A DNA stretch of 56,832 nt. Source: a virus. This document shows positions 16,546 to 24,323 of this stretch, in pieces (within the stretch, counting starts at the first letter, position 1; each line of letters begins with the position of its first letter). Below the pieces are notes generated by a model. That model searched no databases and was not told the origin of the DNA. It saw only the letters and a list, made by a program, of their open reading frames with translations. Both the position numbers and the translations under genes were made by a program. The stretch spans positions 1-56,832 of the IMG/VR virus record IMGVR_UViG_3300001533_002366; one strand, given 5' to 3'.

Positions 16546-17233
16546 GAATGTCTTCCCCTCTTAATTCTGTTTTGAATTGTTGTATTGTTTTTCCAGTTCT
16601 TAATTCGGCAAGTTCCCATGTATATTGATATAAATGCAATCCCTTTGAATAGCATATAAAAGGTCCTGGTTCTACTCCAATTTCCATTGCCATATATTCT
16701 TTTAACATTTGAATACCACCAAGATTAGCTGGAAAACCAGCCCATAAATCCCAACTTCGAAAATATGTATAAAAAATTAATTTATTATCTTTAATCCTCA
16801 TATCTATATGTCTAAGACAAGGTGGATCATTTAATTTATAATCTTCTGGTCTTGCAACCTGTAAAATAGCTTGATTTGTATTTGGTGTTTTCTTTAATAA
16901 TTCTATAAAATGTGGAATTTGAGAATAGATTCTTTCACCATATGTATAATCTTCATTCTCAGCCTTATTTGGTGTCATAAGATATGGAAGATATTGTTCT
17001 ATATATCCTTCTTGAACTGGATTCGGAATTCCATATTGTGAAGGTATGTCTGGTTCAAGTGGTCTTGTTTCTGGATGTTTAATATAAACTGTAATAGAAT
17101 CAAACTCTAATCTTGATTGTCCAACCCAAGAACCATGTTGAATTTTATAATTAAATCCACTATCTAATATTTTATAAATGCAAGTAAACCATGCATCTGG
17201 AATATCTCTACATGTTACCTCTACTATTTTCAT
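16520..17233 (-). CDS. Thymidylate synthase family protein (ThyA-type)
   Basis: 237 residues. This family methylates or hydroxymethylates dUMP/dCMP with methylene-THF. DYTYGERI (nucleotide/folate region), the catalytic-Cys motif DPPCLRHIDMRI, and the dUMP-binding FYTYFRSWDLWAGFPANLGG (R-S-x-D-x-x-x-G-x-P-x-N) are all present, followed by HLYQYTWELAE. It is shorter than E. coli ThyA (264). I prefer the Met at 17233 over the ATG at 17245 because AGGAG is then correctly spaced. Whether it makes dTMP or a hydroxymethyl pyrimidine cannot be told by eye. It works with the dCMP deaminase at 27351. Confidence 0.75.
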   Translation of the reverse strand: MKIVEVTCRDIPDAWFTCIYKILDSGFNYKIQHGSWVGQSRLEFDSITVYIKHPETRPLEPDIPSQYGIPNPVQEGYIEQYLPYLMTPNKAENEDYTYGERIYSQIPHFIELLKKTPNTNQAILQVARPEDYKLNDPPCLRHIDMRIKDNKLIFYTYFRSWDLWAGFPANLGGIQMLKEYMAMEIGVEPGPFICYSKGLHLYQYTWELAELRTGKTIQQFKTELRGEDIHENNGRAF

Positions 17234-17249
17234 AAATCTCCTCATTTAT

Positions 17250-17606
17250 TTATTTACGTTTATTCCATTTAATTTGATTACTAATAGCAAATCCCCAATT
17301 TACAGTACCATACGTTGCTAATAGTGCCTTTCTATATTCTGGAAAAATGTGAGCAATTGTTAACCCCAAAATCGTAGTAAAAGAAAAGTAGAAAGCTAAT
17401 TTTAGATCTGAAGGATGTTTATCTAAAATTGGATTTATTTCATACCACCCATCTCTATCTAAATTTCTTTCTGTAGTTAACATATCTGCAGCATGTCCCA
17501 AAAGAAAATATCCAGCATATATTTTGTCTTCTTTTGTCCATTTAATTGGAGTTGCACAACTTGTAAACAAAAAAATACATAATATAATTATTACTAATTT
17601 TTTCAT
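17250..17606 (-). CDS. Small lipoprotein
   Basis: 118 residues with a classic lipoprotein signal: MKKL, a hydrophobic stretch, then lipobox F-T-S-C (Cys 17). The mature part has DMLTTERNLDRDGWYEINPIL and two hydrophobic helices (about 65-85 and 93-105), so it is probably membrane-embedded beyond the lipid anchor. The stop overlaps nothing, but the start overlaps the stop of the GroES gene (ATGA). The lipid anchor implies action in the host envelope, for example superinfection exclusion or lysis, neither shown. Confidence 0.6.
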   Translation of the reverse strand: MKKLVIIILCIFLFTSCATPIKWTKEDKIYAGYFLLGHAADMLTTERNLDRDGWYEINPILDKHPSDLKLAFYFSFTTILGLTIAHIFPEYRKALLATYGTVNWGFAISNQIKWNKRK

Positions 17607-17908
17607 GATGAAACACTTACTCCTGTAAACTCATTCTCATCATACTCATCGAGAACTCCATAGATCTCATCAAATTTTAATACTTTCATTATATTTCTAT
17701 CTAATAAAATATCTTGACCAGCAAATTGTGCAAAAAGAACTACATCTCCAACATTTAATCCCTTGATATCAGTACCAATAGATACAACTTTTCCATAACC
17801 CTGTGGTTCATTAATAACATTCTCTGGTATGATAATTCCTCCTTTGGTCTGATCCCTTTTTATAACCTTTACTATTACTTTATCACTCAATGCCAAAATT
17901 GATTTCAT
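17603..17908 (-). CDS. groES: GroES-like co-chaperonin
   Basis: 101 residues, the size of bacterial GroES (97). It begins ILALSDKVIVKVIKRDQTKGGIIIPE, containing the mobile loop that contacts GroEL (TKGGIIIP). It continues GYGKVVSIGTDIKGLNVGDVVLFAQFAGQDI and ends in an acidic tail. T4 uses gp31 in the same way to fold its capsid protein. No GroEL gene is present, so it would work with the host chaperonin. It lies directly after bS21. Confidence 0.85.
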   Translation of the reverse strand: MKSILALSDKVIVKVIKRDQTKGGIIIPENVINEPQGYGKVVSIGTDIKGLNVGDVVLFAQFAGQDILLDRNIMKVLKFDEIYGVLDEYDENEFTGVSVSS

Positions 17909-17911
17909 ATT

Positions 17912-18145
17912 CTATTCTCCTTTTTTTGGTTTTAAATTTAATTTTCTCTCCTCTCTTAATCGTCTTAATTTTGCAATTGCCATTTTTCTTTTCTTTCTAT
18001 CACTTGGCTTTCTGTAGTACATATTTTCTCGAACATCTATTAGAATACCACTTTTCATATACTTTTTTCTAAATCTCTTAAATAATTGACCAATAGGTTC
18101 CCTATCTCTTAATACTACAGCAACCCCATTTAACATTTCCTCCAT
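17912..18145 (-). CDS. rpsU: Ribosomal protein bS21 homologue
   Basis: 77 residues, close to bacterial S21 (about 70). VAVVLRDREPIGQLFKRFRKKYMKSGILIDVRENMYYRKPSDRKKRKMAIAKLRRLREERK matches the S21 pattern of central RF(K/R)K, SGIL, and the KPS-(x)-K-RK block. S21 sits near the anti-Shine-Dalgarno of 16S rRNA and promotes initiation. Phage copies are known in large phages and are thought to bias host ribosomes to phage mRNA. Here most phage genes have strong AAGGAGG sites, which fits that idea. Confidence 0.85.
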   Translation of the reverse strand: MEEMLNGVAVVLRDREPIGQLFKRFRKKYMKSGILIDVRENMYYRKPSDRKKRKMAIAKLRRLREERKLNLKPKKGE

Positions 18146-18155
18146 TTACTCCTCC

Positions 18156-18851
18156 TTATATAAATCCATATATTATATGACTTCTTGTAGAAAAATTTAC
18201 TTTATATTTCTCACACATATCAAATACTTCTCCTGAATGTTTTATTAACTTTTCTATCGTATCTCCTTCTGGCATTAAATATATATGTTCTGTATTACCA
18301 TTATTAATTCTTATTAATTCCTCCAAATATTGATGTATAAGATCATTATTTTCATATACAATTTTAAAATAAACTCTTTTATCTTTTAGAACTGCTTCAG
18401 ATAATTCCAAATTAGTTTTTAATTCCTCAGAACTAAATATCTTTGGTGAATATATAAATTTTATATTATCTTCTTGTGTATCTTTAATAAATGAAGTTAA
18501 ATTACACCCATTTGTTTCTACATTTGCATACGGATAAATAAGTTCATTTAACATTAATAATGATTCATTGTAATTGTTACTATAACCAGGTTCTCCTCCT
18601 GTAATCATAATTCCACATTTAGTATTATACAATGTTGTTTGTAGATCTTGTAATGTAAGTGACATTTTATTAGAGATAGACATGGTAACTAATGTATCAC
18701 AATATTCACATGGATGACCATTTGCAACTCTATCACATTCCTTAAATCTTATTAACATCATTCTTCTACCAGCATCAGGTCCCTCTCCCTGCATAGTAAT
18801 AAATGAATGAATTGGATGAATAGTTTGATCTTCATTAAATTCTACACTCAT
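18156..18851 (-). CDS. queE: QueE-like 7-carboxy-7-deazaguanine synthase (radical SAM)
   Basis: 231 residues. It would convert 6-carboxytetrahydropterin to 7-carboxy-7-deazaguanine. The beginning IHSFITMQGEGPDAGRRMMLIRFKECD is typical of QueE. Cys 39, 48 and 51 form the cluster-binding set (C-x8-C-x2-C, then DT). MITGGEPGYS and VETNGCN follow as the SAM-binding GGEP and the family TNG motif. With QueC (25957) and DpdA (14487) it makes a near-complete route to deazaguanine in DNA. FolE and QueD are not in the window. GAAAGGAG provides initiation. Confidence 0.85.
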   Translation of the reverse strand: MSVEFNEDQTIHPIHSFITMQGEGPDAGRRMMLIRFKECDRVANGHPCEYCDTLVTMSISNKMSLTLQDLQTTLYNTKCGIMITGGEPGYSNNYNESLLMLNELIYPYANVETNGCNLTSFIKDTQEDNIKFIYSPKIFSSEELKTNLELSEAVLKDKRVYFKIVYENNDLIHQYLEELIRINNGNTEHIYLMPEGDTIEKLIKHSGEVFDMCEKYKVNFSTRSHIIYGFI

Positions 18852-18895
18852 TTTTCACTCCTTTCTATTATTGTTAAAATTCAAAAAATTTACAA

Positions 18896-18923
18896 AAAAA
18901 GAAGACCATTTAGTCTTCTTTTT
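18896..18923 (-). terminator. Terminator/attenuator hairpin between polymerase and queE
   Basis: AAAAAGAAGAC/GTCTTCTTTTT form an 11-bp stem with a T-run on the minus strand. It terminates the polymerase mRNA. Because the AGAACAAATA element at 18931 lies upstream of it, it may also attenuate queE transcription. Confidence 0.8.
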
Positions 18924-18930
18924 ATATGAT

Positions 18931-18940
18931 TATTTGTTCT
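18931..18940 (-). promoter_or_regulatory. AGAACAAATA element before queE
   Basis: Exact AGAACAAATA on the minus strand just after the polymerase stop, 80 bases before queE, with a terminator-like hairpin in between. Confidence 0.45.
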
Positions 18941-18944
18941 CCTA

Positions 18945-21900
18945 TTATATGGTTAGTATCCTTTCATTGACATCAAACACGTGTTCTAATAATTGTTCAT
19001 ATCTTTTTTCCCATGCAAATTCGTACATAGCTTTTGCATCAATAATAAAATAATCCGGAAGTTTTATTTCCTCATTAGGAACACATATTACATCTAATTT
19101 CTTTCCATTATCTAAATATTCTTTTCTATATCTCTCAACAACATCTTTCGGAGCCTTATCAATATCAATCCCATTGATTTTAAATAAATAACCCCTATCT
19201 CCAACTACAAAAGCTTTATATACTAAATTATTCCAAGCTAAACACCCCCTAACACTTTGAGGCACAGTCTTGTAGCTTTTTAACTCTTTAGTAAATGCTG
19301 CTGGTTTTGCTATAGATTTTTCTCCTCTTTTAATTTTCGTTATAAATTCTTTTTTCTTTCTCTCAATAAATTGATAAATTTTTGGTAATGATAATAATTC
19401 ACTATTCAATAATAAATCTAGTAATTCCTCAAGACTTGATTTTGTATCAACAGAAAAATCTGATCTCTTTGTTTCCAATCCCATAGATCTAATTTCATTT
19501 ACTTCCCTTCCCTCTTGTGAAATAATCTTATTGGCATAATGTTTCTTTGATATATATAATCCTCTTTTAATTACCAATTCATTTTTCAAAGACAATCTAT
19601 TAGATCTTTCATTTACATTATGTTGTTTTACAAGATCTTTGATATAGTTATTTAAATGATCTTGTATTGTATTACAATATTTTTCTATTTTTATCATTTT
19701 ATCTTCAGATTTTTCAGATATAATAAGTTTATCTAATTTTGCAAATAATGAATCAGTATCTCCTGTTATAACATATTCAGTCTCTCTATCCATTTTTCCA
19801 TACATTTCACTTTTTGTAAGTATCTTTTCTTCTTTTACTTTATTATGAATAAGATTATATATATAAGAGTTTGCTTCTAAAATTGCCGACTTAATTGCTT
19901 GTTGTCCAGATAATGTAATTGATCTACTCATATCAACACTAAAATATCTAAATATTTTATTCCCAAGTACACCATATAATGCATTTGAAAAAATCTTATA
20001 TACTTGCTGTCTTGTATCATACATTGATTGTAAGTCTGTCTCATTCTTTTGTTTTGCTTCAAACATCTTATCTTTATATTCTTTTCGAGAAGTTAATAGT
20101 GAAGAAAGAATTTCACTATAATAAGAAGTTTCCTCCTTATGATTTCGAAAGAAACAACCAGTTATTGTATATACTAAATCTTCCTTCTTAACTTTCTCAA
20201 TTAATTCTTCTTTAGTAAATTCTTGTTCTTTTGATGAATATAATGGATCCATTACCATTGTAACTTTATCTGGGAAAGAATCAAAATCATATACAAAATC
20301 ATATCCAAGTTCATAATCTTTAAATTTCATTATAAATGTATTAATTCCAATATTATATGTAATAATAATACTTGGATACAGAGATGTAAAGTCAAAGTCA
20401 ACAATATAATCATGAAGGCCAACAATGGGCTCCTTGACATATGCACCAGGAAATTCCACTTTCTCTCTATGCATGTCTGCATCCTTTGAAGCAAATCCCT
20501 TGTTTTTCATAAAAGAGACCATGAGTGAATCAAGCATTCCCATACTTGAAGAAGATCCTCTAAAACTACTATTACTTATTTTCTTCACCTCATCTTGAAG
20601 AGAAATATGTTGAAGCTTTTCCTCCAACTTTTCTACAATCTGGACGTCTCTAATATTATACTTAATAGCATCATTTATATTTTCTCTAAACATATCAGAA
20701 AAACTTGAACCAACCCCCAACTTTTTCATTCCAAGTTCTATTTCTCCAATAGTATCAAGCTTGTAATTTTCACGACTCCCCTGAACAAAGTTCCTATATA
20801 ATACATATTGATCCAGAATTACAATACCATTTATTTCTGCATAATTTCTACTTGTATCTACATATACTTCTCCTAATTCAGAAAACATATTTGGATTAAT
20901 TCCAATTTTTATACATCTATTATAATTATATGGAATATCAAAATTTACTATATTCCACCCAGCCAAAATATCAATTTTCAATTTCTTTAAATCTCTTGCA
21001 AAAGTAGTTAATAGTTCTCTTTCATTTTTACATATAATTACTTCTGAAAGTGGATTATCTTTTATTTCTTCAACATCTTTCCTTTTTAACACCTCTTTAT
21101 TATCTACAACCAATGTAACAAATTTACCATGAAAAGAATATGTAATCATACAAACCATATGTTCTGCTTTATCCACTAATGGAAATCCCCTCTCTTCAGA
21201 ATATGTTTCAATATCGAAAAACATTATATTTAAATCATATTTTGTGGGTTCCCCCTTTGAATAAAAATAATAATCTTGGGAATGTTTTACAGGAAGTTTT
21301 AAATCTCCCTCGTATGTTATAACTGGATCTAATAATGTTTTCTGTTTATATGGTATTTTTACTTGAACAAGATCTTCATATTTCACGAGATATCTCATTT
21401 CAGTTTTACTATCTTTTGGAATTTGATAACAATAATAATCATCATTTTCTTTATGGAAGATTTTATTATTTTCATTATCCCTAAAGATATATAATATTTT
21501 TTTCTCTTTTTCAAGATATTGAATATCAACTAATCTATAAAGATCTGAATAAAACTTGTCAGGTATTTTATATCTGAATACTTCATTTTTTTGTAAAACA
21601 GTTCCAATTTTATTTCTAATTATTCCCTGAGTAGAAGATCCCATATAAGTAGATATATCTTTCATATCTTGTTCAAACTTGGGTTCAAATGATCTATTTC
21701 TATTCACAAAGGAGGGATGTACTGTAAGATATACATTATAATTATTCCACTTATGAAATCCCCTTAAATTTGTAATTCCACTCTTTGCAATTCCAAAAGC
21801 TTTCATTGGGGTTCCACCCATCAATACTATTAGCTTTGGTTTGCAATATTCAATAATTTTAAAACAATTTTCTTTACATATATCAATTGTTTCATCAGTT

Positions 21901-22190
21901 GGATTTCCTGTAGTACCGTCTGGATTTAAAGTTTGACATAATACAACATTCGTAAGGAGATATTTAAGTTTATTTAATCCAAACGATTTAAAATATTTTC
22001 GAAACATTTCTCCAGCTCTTCCAATTAATGGTAATTCTCCTTTAACTTCTTTTTCACCAGGATTTTCTGCTACAAAAACTATGTCAACTTTTGATAAATC
22101 ATCTTTACAATTTGTTTCTAAAATACAGGAATTTGATTCTAATAAAGGACATGCTGCACAATTCGCGAACGAACTTTTAATACTAAACAT
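18945..22190 (-). CDS. Uracil-DNA glycosylase / family B DNA polymerase fusion
   Basis: 1081 residues. Residues about 1-180 are a family 4/5-type Fe-S uracil-DNA glycosylase: Cys 11, 14, 85 and 105 as likely cluster ligands, VFVAENPGEKE (38-48), GRAGEMF, LTNVVLCQTLNPDG, PKLIVLMGG and VHPSFVNRN. Then comes a complete PolB: ExoI FFDIETYSEE, ExoII WNIVNFDIPYNYNR, ExoIII YNIRDVQIVEK, motif A DFDFTSLYPSI, motif B KIFSNALYGVLGN, motif C TGDTDS. All catalytic acids are present, so both proofreading and synthesis should work. It is the replicase, with a built-in uracil sensor or excision domain. Initiation uses AAAAGGAG. No frameshift separates the domains. Confidence 0.9.
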   Translation of the reverse strand: MFSIKSSFANCAACPLLESNSCILETNCKDDLSKVDIVFVAENPGEKEVKGELPLIGRAGEMFRKYFKSFGLNKLKYLLTNVVLCQTLNPDGTTGNPTDETIDICKENCFKIIEYCKPKLIVLMGGTPMKAFGIAKSGITNLRGFHKWNNYNVYLTVHPSFVNRNRSFEPKFEQDMKDISTYMGSSTQGIIRNKIGTVLQKNEVFRYKIPDKFYSDLYRLVDIQYLEKEKKILYIFRDNENNKIFHKENDDYYCYQIPKDSKTEMRYLVKYEDLVQVKIPYKQKTLLDPVITYEGDLKLPVKHSQDYYFYSKGEPTKYDLNIMFFDIETYSEERGFPLVDKAEHMVCMITYSFHGKFVTLVVDNKEVLKRKDVEEIKDNPLSEVIICKNERELLTTFARDLKKLKIDILAGWNIVNFDIPYNYNRCIKIGINPNMFSELGEVYVDTSRNYAEINGIVILDQYVLYRNFVQGSRENYKLDTIGEIELGMKKLGVGSSFSDMFRENINDAIKYNIRDVQIVEKLEEKLQHISLQDEVKKISNSSFRGSSSSMGMLDSLMVSFMKNKGFASKDADMHREKVEFPGAYVKEPIVGLHDYIVDFDFTSLYPSIIITYNIGINTFIMKFKDYELGYDFVYDFDSFPDKVTMVMDPLYSSKEQEFTKEELIEKVKKEDLVYTITGCFFRNHKEETSYYSEILSSLLTSRKEYKDKMFEAKQKNETDLQSMYDTRQQVYKIFSNALYGVLGNKIFRYFSVDMSRSITLSGQQAIKSAILEANSYIYNLIHNKVKEEKILTKSEMYGKMDRETEYVITGDTDSLFAKLDKLIISEKSEDKMIKIEKYCNTIQDHLNNYIKDLVKQHNVNERSNRLSLKNELVIKRGLYISKKHYANKIISQEGREVNEIRSMGLETKRSDFSVDTKSSLEELLDLLLNSELLSLPKIYQFIERKKKEFITKIKRGEKSIAKPAAFTKELKSYKTVPQSVRGCLAWNNLVYKAFVVGDRGYLFKINGIDIDKAPKDVVERYRKEYLDNGKKLDVICVPNEEIKLPDYFIIDAKAMYEFAWEKRYEQLLEHVFDVNERILTI

Positions 22191-22229
22191 AAATTACTCC
22201 TTTTAAATTCAAAATATATCTTTCTTTTA

Positions 22230-22239
22230 TATTTGTTCT
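22230..22239 (-). promoter_or_regulatory. AGAACAAATA element before the polymerase gene
   Basis: Exact AGAACAAATA on the minus strand, 40 bases ahead of the polymerase ATG. Confidence 0.5.
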
Positions 22240-22316
22240 ATTAGTAATAATGATGATCAATTAATTTTTGTATTTCTTCTTATAATTATTTTCTAAAAAA
22301 ATATGTTTCTTTATTA

Positions 22317-22333
22317 CCAATTTATATATATAG
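22317..22333 (-). promoter_or_regulatory. Partial strong-promoter block, minus strand
   Basis: CTATATATATAAATTGG on the minus strand matches the left 15 bases of the conserved block found before the hairpin genes. It is oriented towards the polymerase gene and diverges from the promoter at 22349. The 22191-22348 interval otherwise shows only AT-rich sequence. Confidence 0.4.
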
Positions 22334-22348
22334 TTAATTATCTCTCTT

Positions 22349-22370
22349 CTATATATATAAATTAATGAAG
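22349..22370 (+). promoter_or_regulatory. Conserved TATA-type promoter (variant)
   Basis: CTATATATATAAATTAATGA is a diverged copy of the 23-bp block (CTATATATATAAATT...TTGGAAT). It lies 27 bases before the ATG of the small membrane protein. TATAAATT resembles the T4 late promoter TATAAATA. Confidence 0.6.
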
Positions 22371-22396
22371 GAGATAAAATTTAACTAAGGAGGCAA

Positions 22397-22564
22397 ATGA
22401 AATACATACTATTGATAATGGGGGTTGTAATATTGACTCCCATTATCTATGTAGTGGGGGTAAAAATAGGAGGAATAGCATTAATAGGAATAACACTATT
22501 TCTCCTATTAAAGAATAAGAAAAATGATAGTGTCGATGTCTCAGATGATATTGACACTATCTAA
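22397..22564 (+). CDS. Small two-helix membrane protein; hairpin-rich gene
   Basis: 55 residues, unrecognised. There are two hydrophobic helices (about 3-20 and 25-38, joined by G-V-K-I-G-G) and an acidic tail (DSVDVSDDIDTI). AAGGAGG lies just upstream. The mRNA folds densely: 22414-22424 pairs with 22437-22447, 22465-22478 with 22496-22509 (14 bp with one G-U), and 22526-22540 with 22547-22561 (15 bp with two G-U), the last ending at the base before the TAA. It is a member of the hairpin-gene set. Function unknown; a membrane role in host takeover is conceivable. Confidence 0.7.
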   Translation: MKYILLIMGVVILTPIIYVVGVKIGGIALIGITLFLLLKNKKNDSVDVSDDIDTI

Positions 22565-22570
22565 AAAAAA

Positions 22571-22606
22571 GGTTCTTGGATATAACAAAAATTATATCCA
22601 AGAACC
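22571..22606. terminator. 15-bp terminator hairpin
   Basis: GGTTCTTGGATATAA and its complement with a 6-base loop, preceded by an A-run. The distal arm encodes the last codons of the convergent glycosyltransferase gene. Confidence 0.8.
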
Positions 22607-23626
22607 AGTATAAAAACTATTTAAATTTTGTTTACAAATTGCAGAAAACGATAAATTAGTATCTATTAAATCTTTAATTTTTTGTTTGATTATTGTTTGA
22701 TTATTATATACCTCACTTACTTTGTCTGATATATTATTATCATTATATACAAATATCCCATTTTGATTTTTATAATATTTTAAAAGTCTAGTTTCATCTC
22801 TAACAATAAGTGGTGTGCCTGACATTAATATTTCAGTCATAGCACGAGGACAACCATCTTTCATATTAGAATTTACTATTCCACAACAACTTTGATTTAA
22901 GAGAAGATTTAATTGAGACCTATCAACCCATCCAGCAAACTCTACATTTTTTACTGCATATTTCTTACATAATTTCTTTCCAACTTCAGGTTGATTTCCA
23001 CAATGTATTATCTTTGATTTTCTAAGAATACTATTTTGTTGTATCTTTGAAATAAAGTATTCCTGCCCTTTTTGAGTAATCTGACTAAAATTTGCAACCC
23101 AACAAATATCATATTTTTTTGTTTGTTTTTCTAATGGTCTAAATATGTTTGGATTGGCAGTTTTATAGAAAGGAGAACATTGATAATTTTTATTAATATC
23201 TCTTTCATCTTCCAATAAAATTACTTTATATTTCCCACCGTATTGTGGAAATACTCTTTTCCCAGAACCAAGATACATACTAATGCCAAATTGCTTTGGT
23301 TGATCTTTTGTTAATTCATCATATTCTGGGAAACCACCTCTAAATAATGTTATATTTGGTGGATCTAAATTATATGTTTCTTTAAAGGAATCACACCATC
23401 TTTGTATAAACTTCTTTCCATTTACATCAAATACAATCTCTTTTTGTTTTTCTTTTGGATTCAACCTCCATACAGTAACCTCATCAAATACATCATTTTC
23501 TAAATACCATATTCCTTGTAGTAAATAGAAATCATGACAATTATCTTTAAATGTTTGGAGGTCTTTATATTTATGATAATATTCAAGGTTTCTTAAATTA
23601 GTTCTGAATATCCAAAATTTTTTCAT
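22592..23626 (-). CDS. Glycosyltransferase, GT-B fold (family 4-like)
   Basis: 344 residues. The C-terminal Rossmann half has KIIHCGNQPEVGKKL, VEFAGWVDRSQLNLLLNQS and the donor-binding CPRAMTEILMSGTPLIV (E-x7-G/P pattern of retaining GT4 enzymes). The N-terminal half is divergent (FWIFRTNLRNLEYYHKYKDLQTF). Substrate unknown. It would transfer a sugar from a nucleotide donor in the cytoplasm, to DNA, protein or envelope glycan. It is an AT-rich gene isolated among hairpin genes, and its 3' end forms half of their terminator. Confidence 0.7.
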   Translation of the reverse strand: MKKFWIFRTNLRNLEYYHKYKDLQTFKDNCHDFYLLQGIWYLENDVFDEVTVWRLNPKEKQKEIVFDVNGKKFIQRWCDSFKETYNLDPPNITLFRGGFPEYDELTKDQPKQFGISMYLGSGKRVFPQYGGKYKVILLEDERDINKNYQCSPFYKTANPNIFRPLEKQTKKYDICWVANFSQITQKGQEYFISKIQQNSILRKSKIIHCGNQPEVGKKLCKKYAVKNVEFAGWVDRSQLNLLLNQSCCGIVNSNMKDGCPRAMTEILMSGTPLIVRDETRLLKYYKNQNGIFVYNDNNISDKVSEVYNNQTIIKQKIKDLIDTNLSFSAICKQNLNSFYTGSWI

Positions 23627-23698
23627 ACAATTAGTCCTTTCGTTTATATACAGTTTTATATTATCTTTATGACTTTTCCAAAGTCACTTTTTATTTTT

Positions 23699-23785
23699 TC
23701 AAGGTCTTTTTCTCCCCCATTTTACATCTTTAAAGAACTTCTTTCTATCCTTTTTTGATATTCTTCTTACTCTTTTTTTATCCAT
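23699..23785 (-). CDS. Very small basic protein
   Basis: 28 residues, MDKKRVRRISKKDRKKFFKD then VKWGRKRP, highly positive. AAGGAG sits seven bases before the ATG, which is the main support. It could bind nucleic acid. It is too short for family assignment. Confidence 0.4.
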   Translation of the reverse strand: MDKKRVRRISKKDRKKFFKDVKWGRKRP

Positions 23786-23811
23786 TTCAACTCCTTAGAT
23801 ATTAGATTAAT

Positions 23812-23833
23812 CTATATATTTCAATTAATGAAA
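23812..23833 (+). promoter_or_regulatory. Conserved TATA-type promoter (variant)
   Basis: CTATATATTTCAATTAATGA is a diverged copy of the conserved block immediately before the GGAGG of the next gene. Confidence 0.5.
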
Positions 23834-23845
23834 GGAGGAATTGTC

Positions 23846-23980
23846 ATGAGACAATTACTAATTGATGCAATAGAGCGCGGAAACTTAATCCGTGCTCGAC
23901 AAATCCTCTGTGTCATGAAGGCTCTTGGGAAGGAGCCTCCAAAAAAGGCACAGGATTTAATCAGAAGGCTACTTTCATAG
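23846..23980 (+). CDS. Small basic protein; hairpin-rich gene with start codon in a loop
   Basis: 44 residues, MRQLLIDAIERGNLIRARQI then LCVMKALGKEPPKKAQDLIRRLLS. It is an all-helical, basic, possibly nucleic-acid-binding or helix-hairpin protein with no recognised family. The mRNA is a chain of stems: 23839-23845 with 23850-23856, leaving ATGA as the loop so that the start codon is presented at the tip; 23873-23881 with 23889-23897 (9 bp, one G-U); AGGCTC/GAGCCT (23919-23938); and 23965-23973 with 23979-23987 across the stop codon. AGGAGG abuts the first stem. Confidence 0.65.
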   Translation: MRQLLIDAIERGNLIRARQILCVMKALGKEPPKKAQDLIRRLLS

Positions 23981-24018
23981 TAGCCTTTTGAGACTACTCA
24001 ATATGGGTAGTCTTTTTT
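23965..24018 (+). terminator. Double hairpin: stop-codon stem and terminator
   Basis: AAGGCTACT/AGTAGCCTT (9 bp, loop TTCAT) contains the TAG. It is followed by AGACTAC/GTAGTCT and TTTTTTT. The same two-hairpin layout is seen after the other small genes. Confidence 0.85.
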
Positions 24019-24046
24019 TATTTATTCTATCATTAATTTATGATAA

Positions 24047-24068
24047 CTATATATATTAATTAATGAAT
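24047..24068 (+). promoter_or_regulatory. Conserved TATA-type promoter (variant)
   Basis: CTATATATATTAATTAATGA block, shared almost exactly with the one at 25125, 30 bases before the next ATG. Confidence 0.6.
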
Positions 24069-24098
24069 AGAAAATTAACTTTTAAATAGGAGAGAATT

Positions 24099-24239
24099 AT
24101 GAGCCAGTATTGGGAAAGACGATTAATTTCCGCCTTCAGTTCTGAGAAATTGGAGGGGGAAATTAAAAAGTTTAAGGAGGGGGGGGAGAAATTAGAACCC
24201 TATCCCCCGAGACAAAGAAAGCGGTGCTGGATTTTATGA
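24099..24239 (+). CDS. Small charged protein; hairpin-rich gene
   Basis: 46 residues, unrecognised. An amphipathic N-terminal helix (SQYWERRLISAFSSEKLEGE) is followed by a Lys/Gly segment and a basic PYPPRQRKRCWIL end. The GC content is visibly higher than in neighbouring large genes. Stems: TTAATTTCC 24123-24131 with 24158-24166, a G-run/CCCCC pair, and an 11-bp stem 24223-24233 with 24239-24249 whose loop and 3' arm contain the TGA. AGGAGAG is the ribosome-binding site. Confidence 0.65.
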   Translation: MSQYWERRLISAFSSEKLEGEIKKFKEGGEKLEPYPPRQRKRCWIL

Positions 24240-24301
24240 ATCCAGCACCCAAAAAATAAAATGGTTCCCCCATTTAGGAGAATGGGGGATTCTTTTTTTT
24301 G
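24223..24301 (+). terminator. Double hairpin: stop-codon stem and terminator
   Basis: GGTGCTGGATT/AATCCAGCACC spans the stop codon. TCCCCCATT/AATGGGGGA with a run of eight T follows (24266-24301). Confidence 0.85.
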
Positions 24302-24323
24302 TATGCTTTTTTCAATCTCCCCT

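Noticed and set aside
16520-17245. ATG at 17245 as the thymidylate synthase start
   Set aside because: AGGAG lies between it and the next in-frame ATG at 17233, which is therefore the better start.
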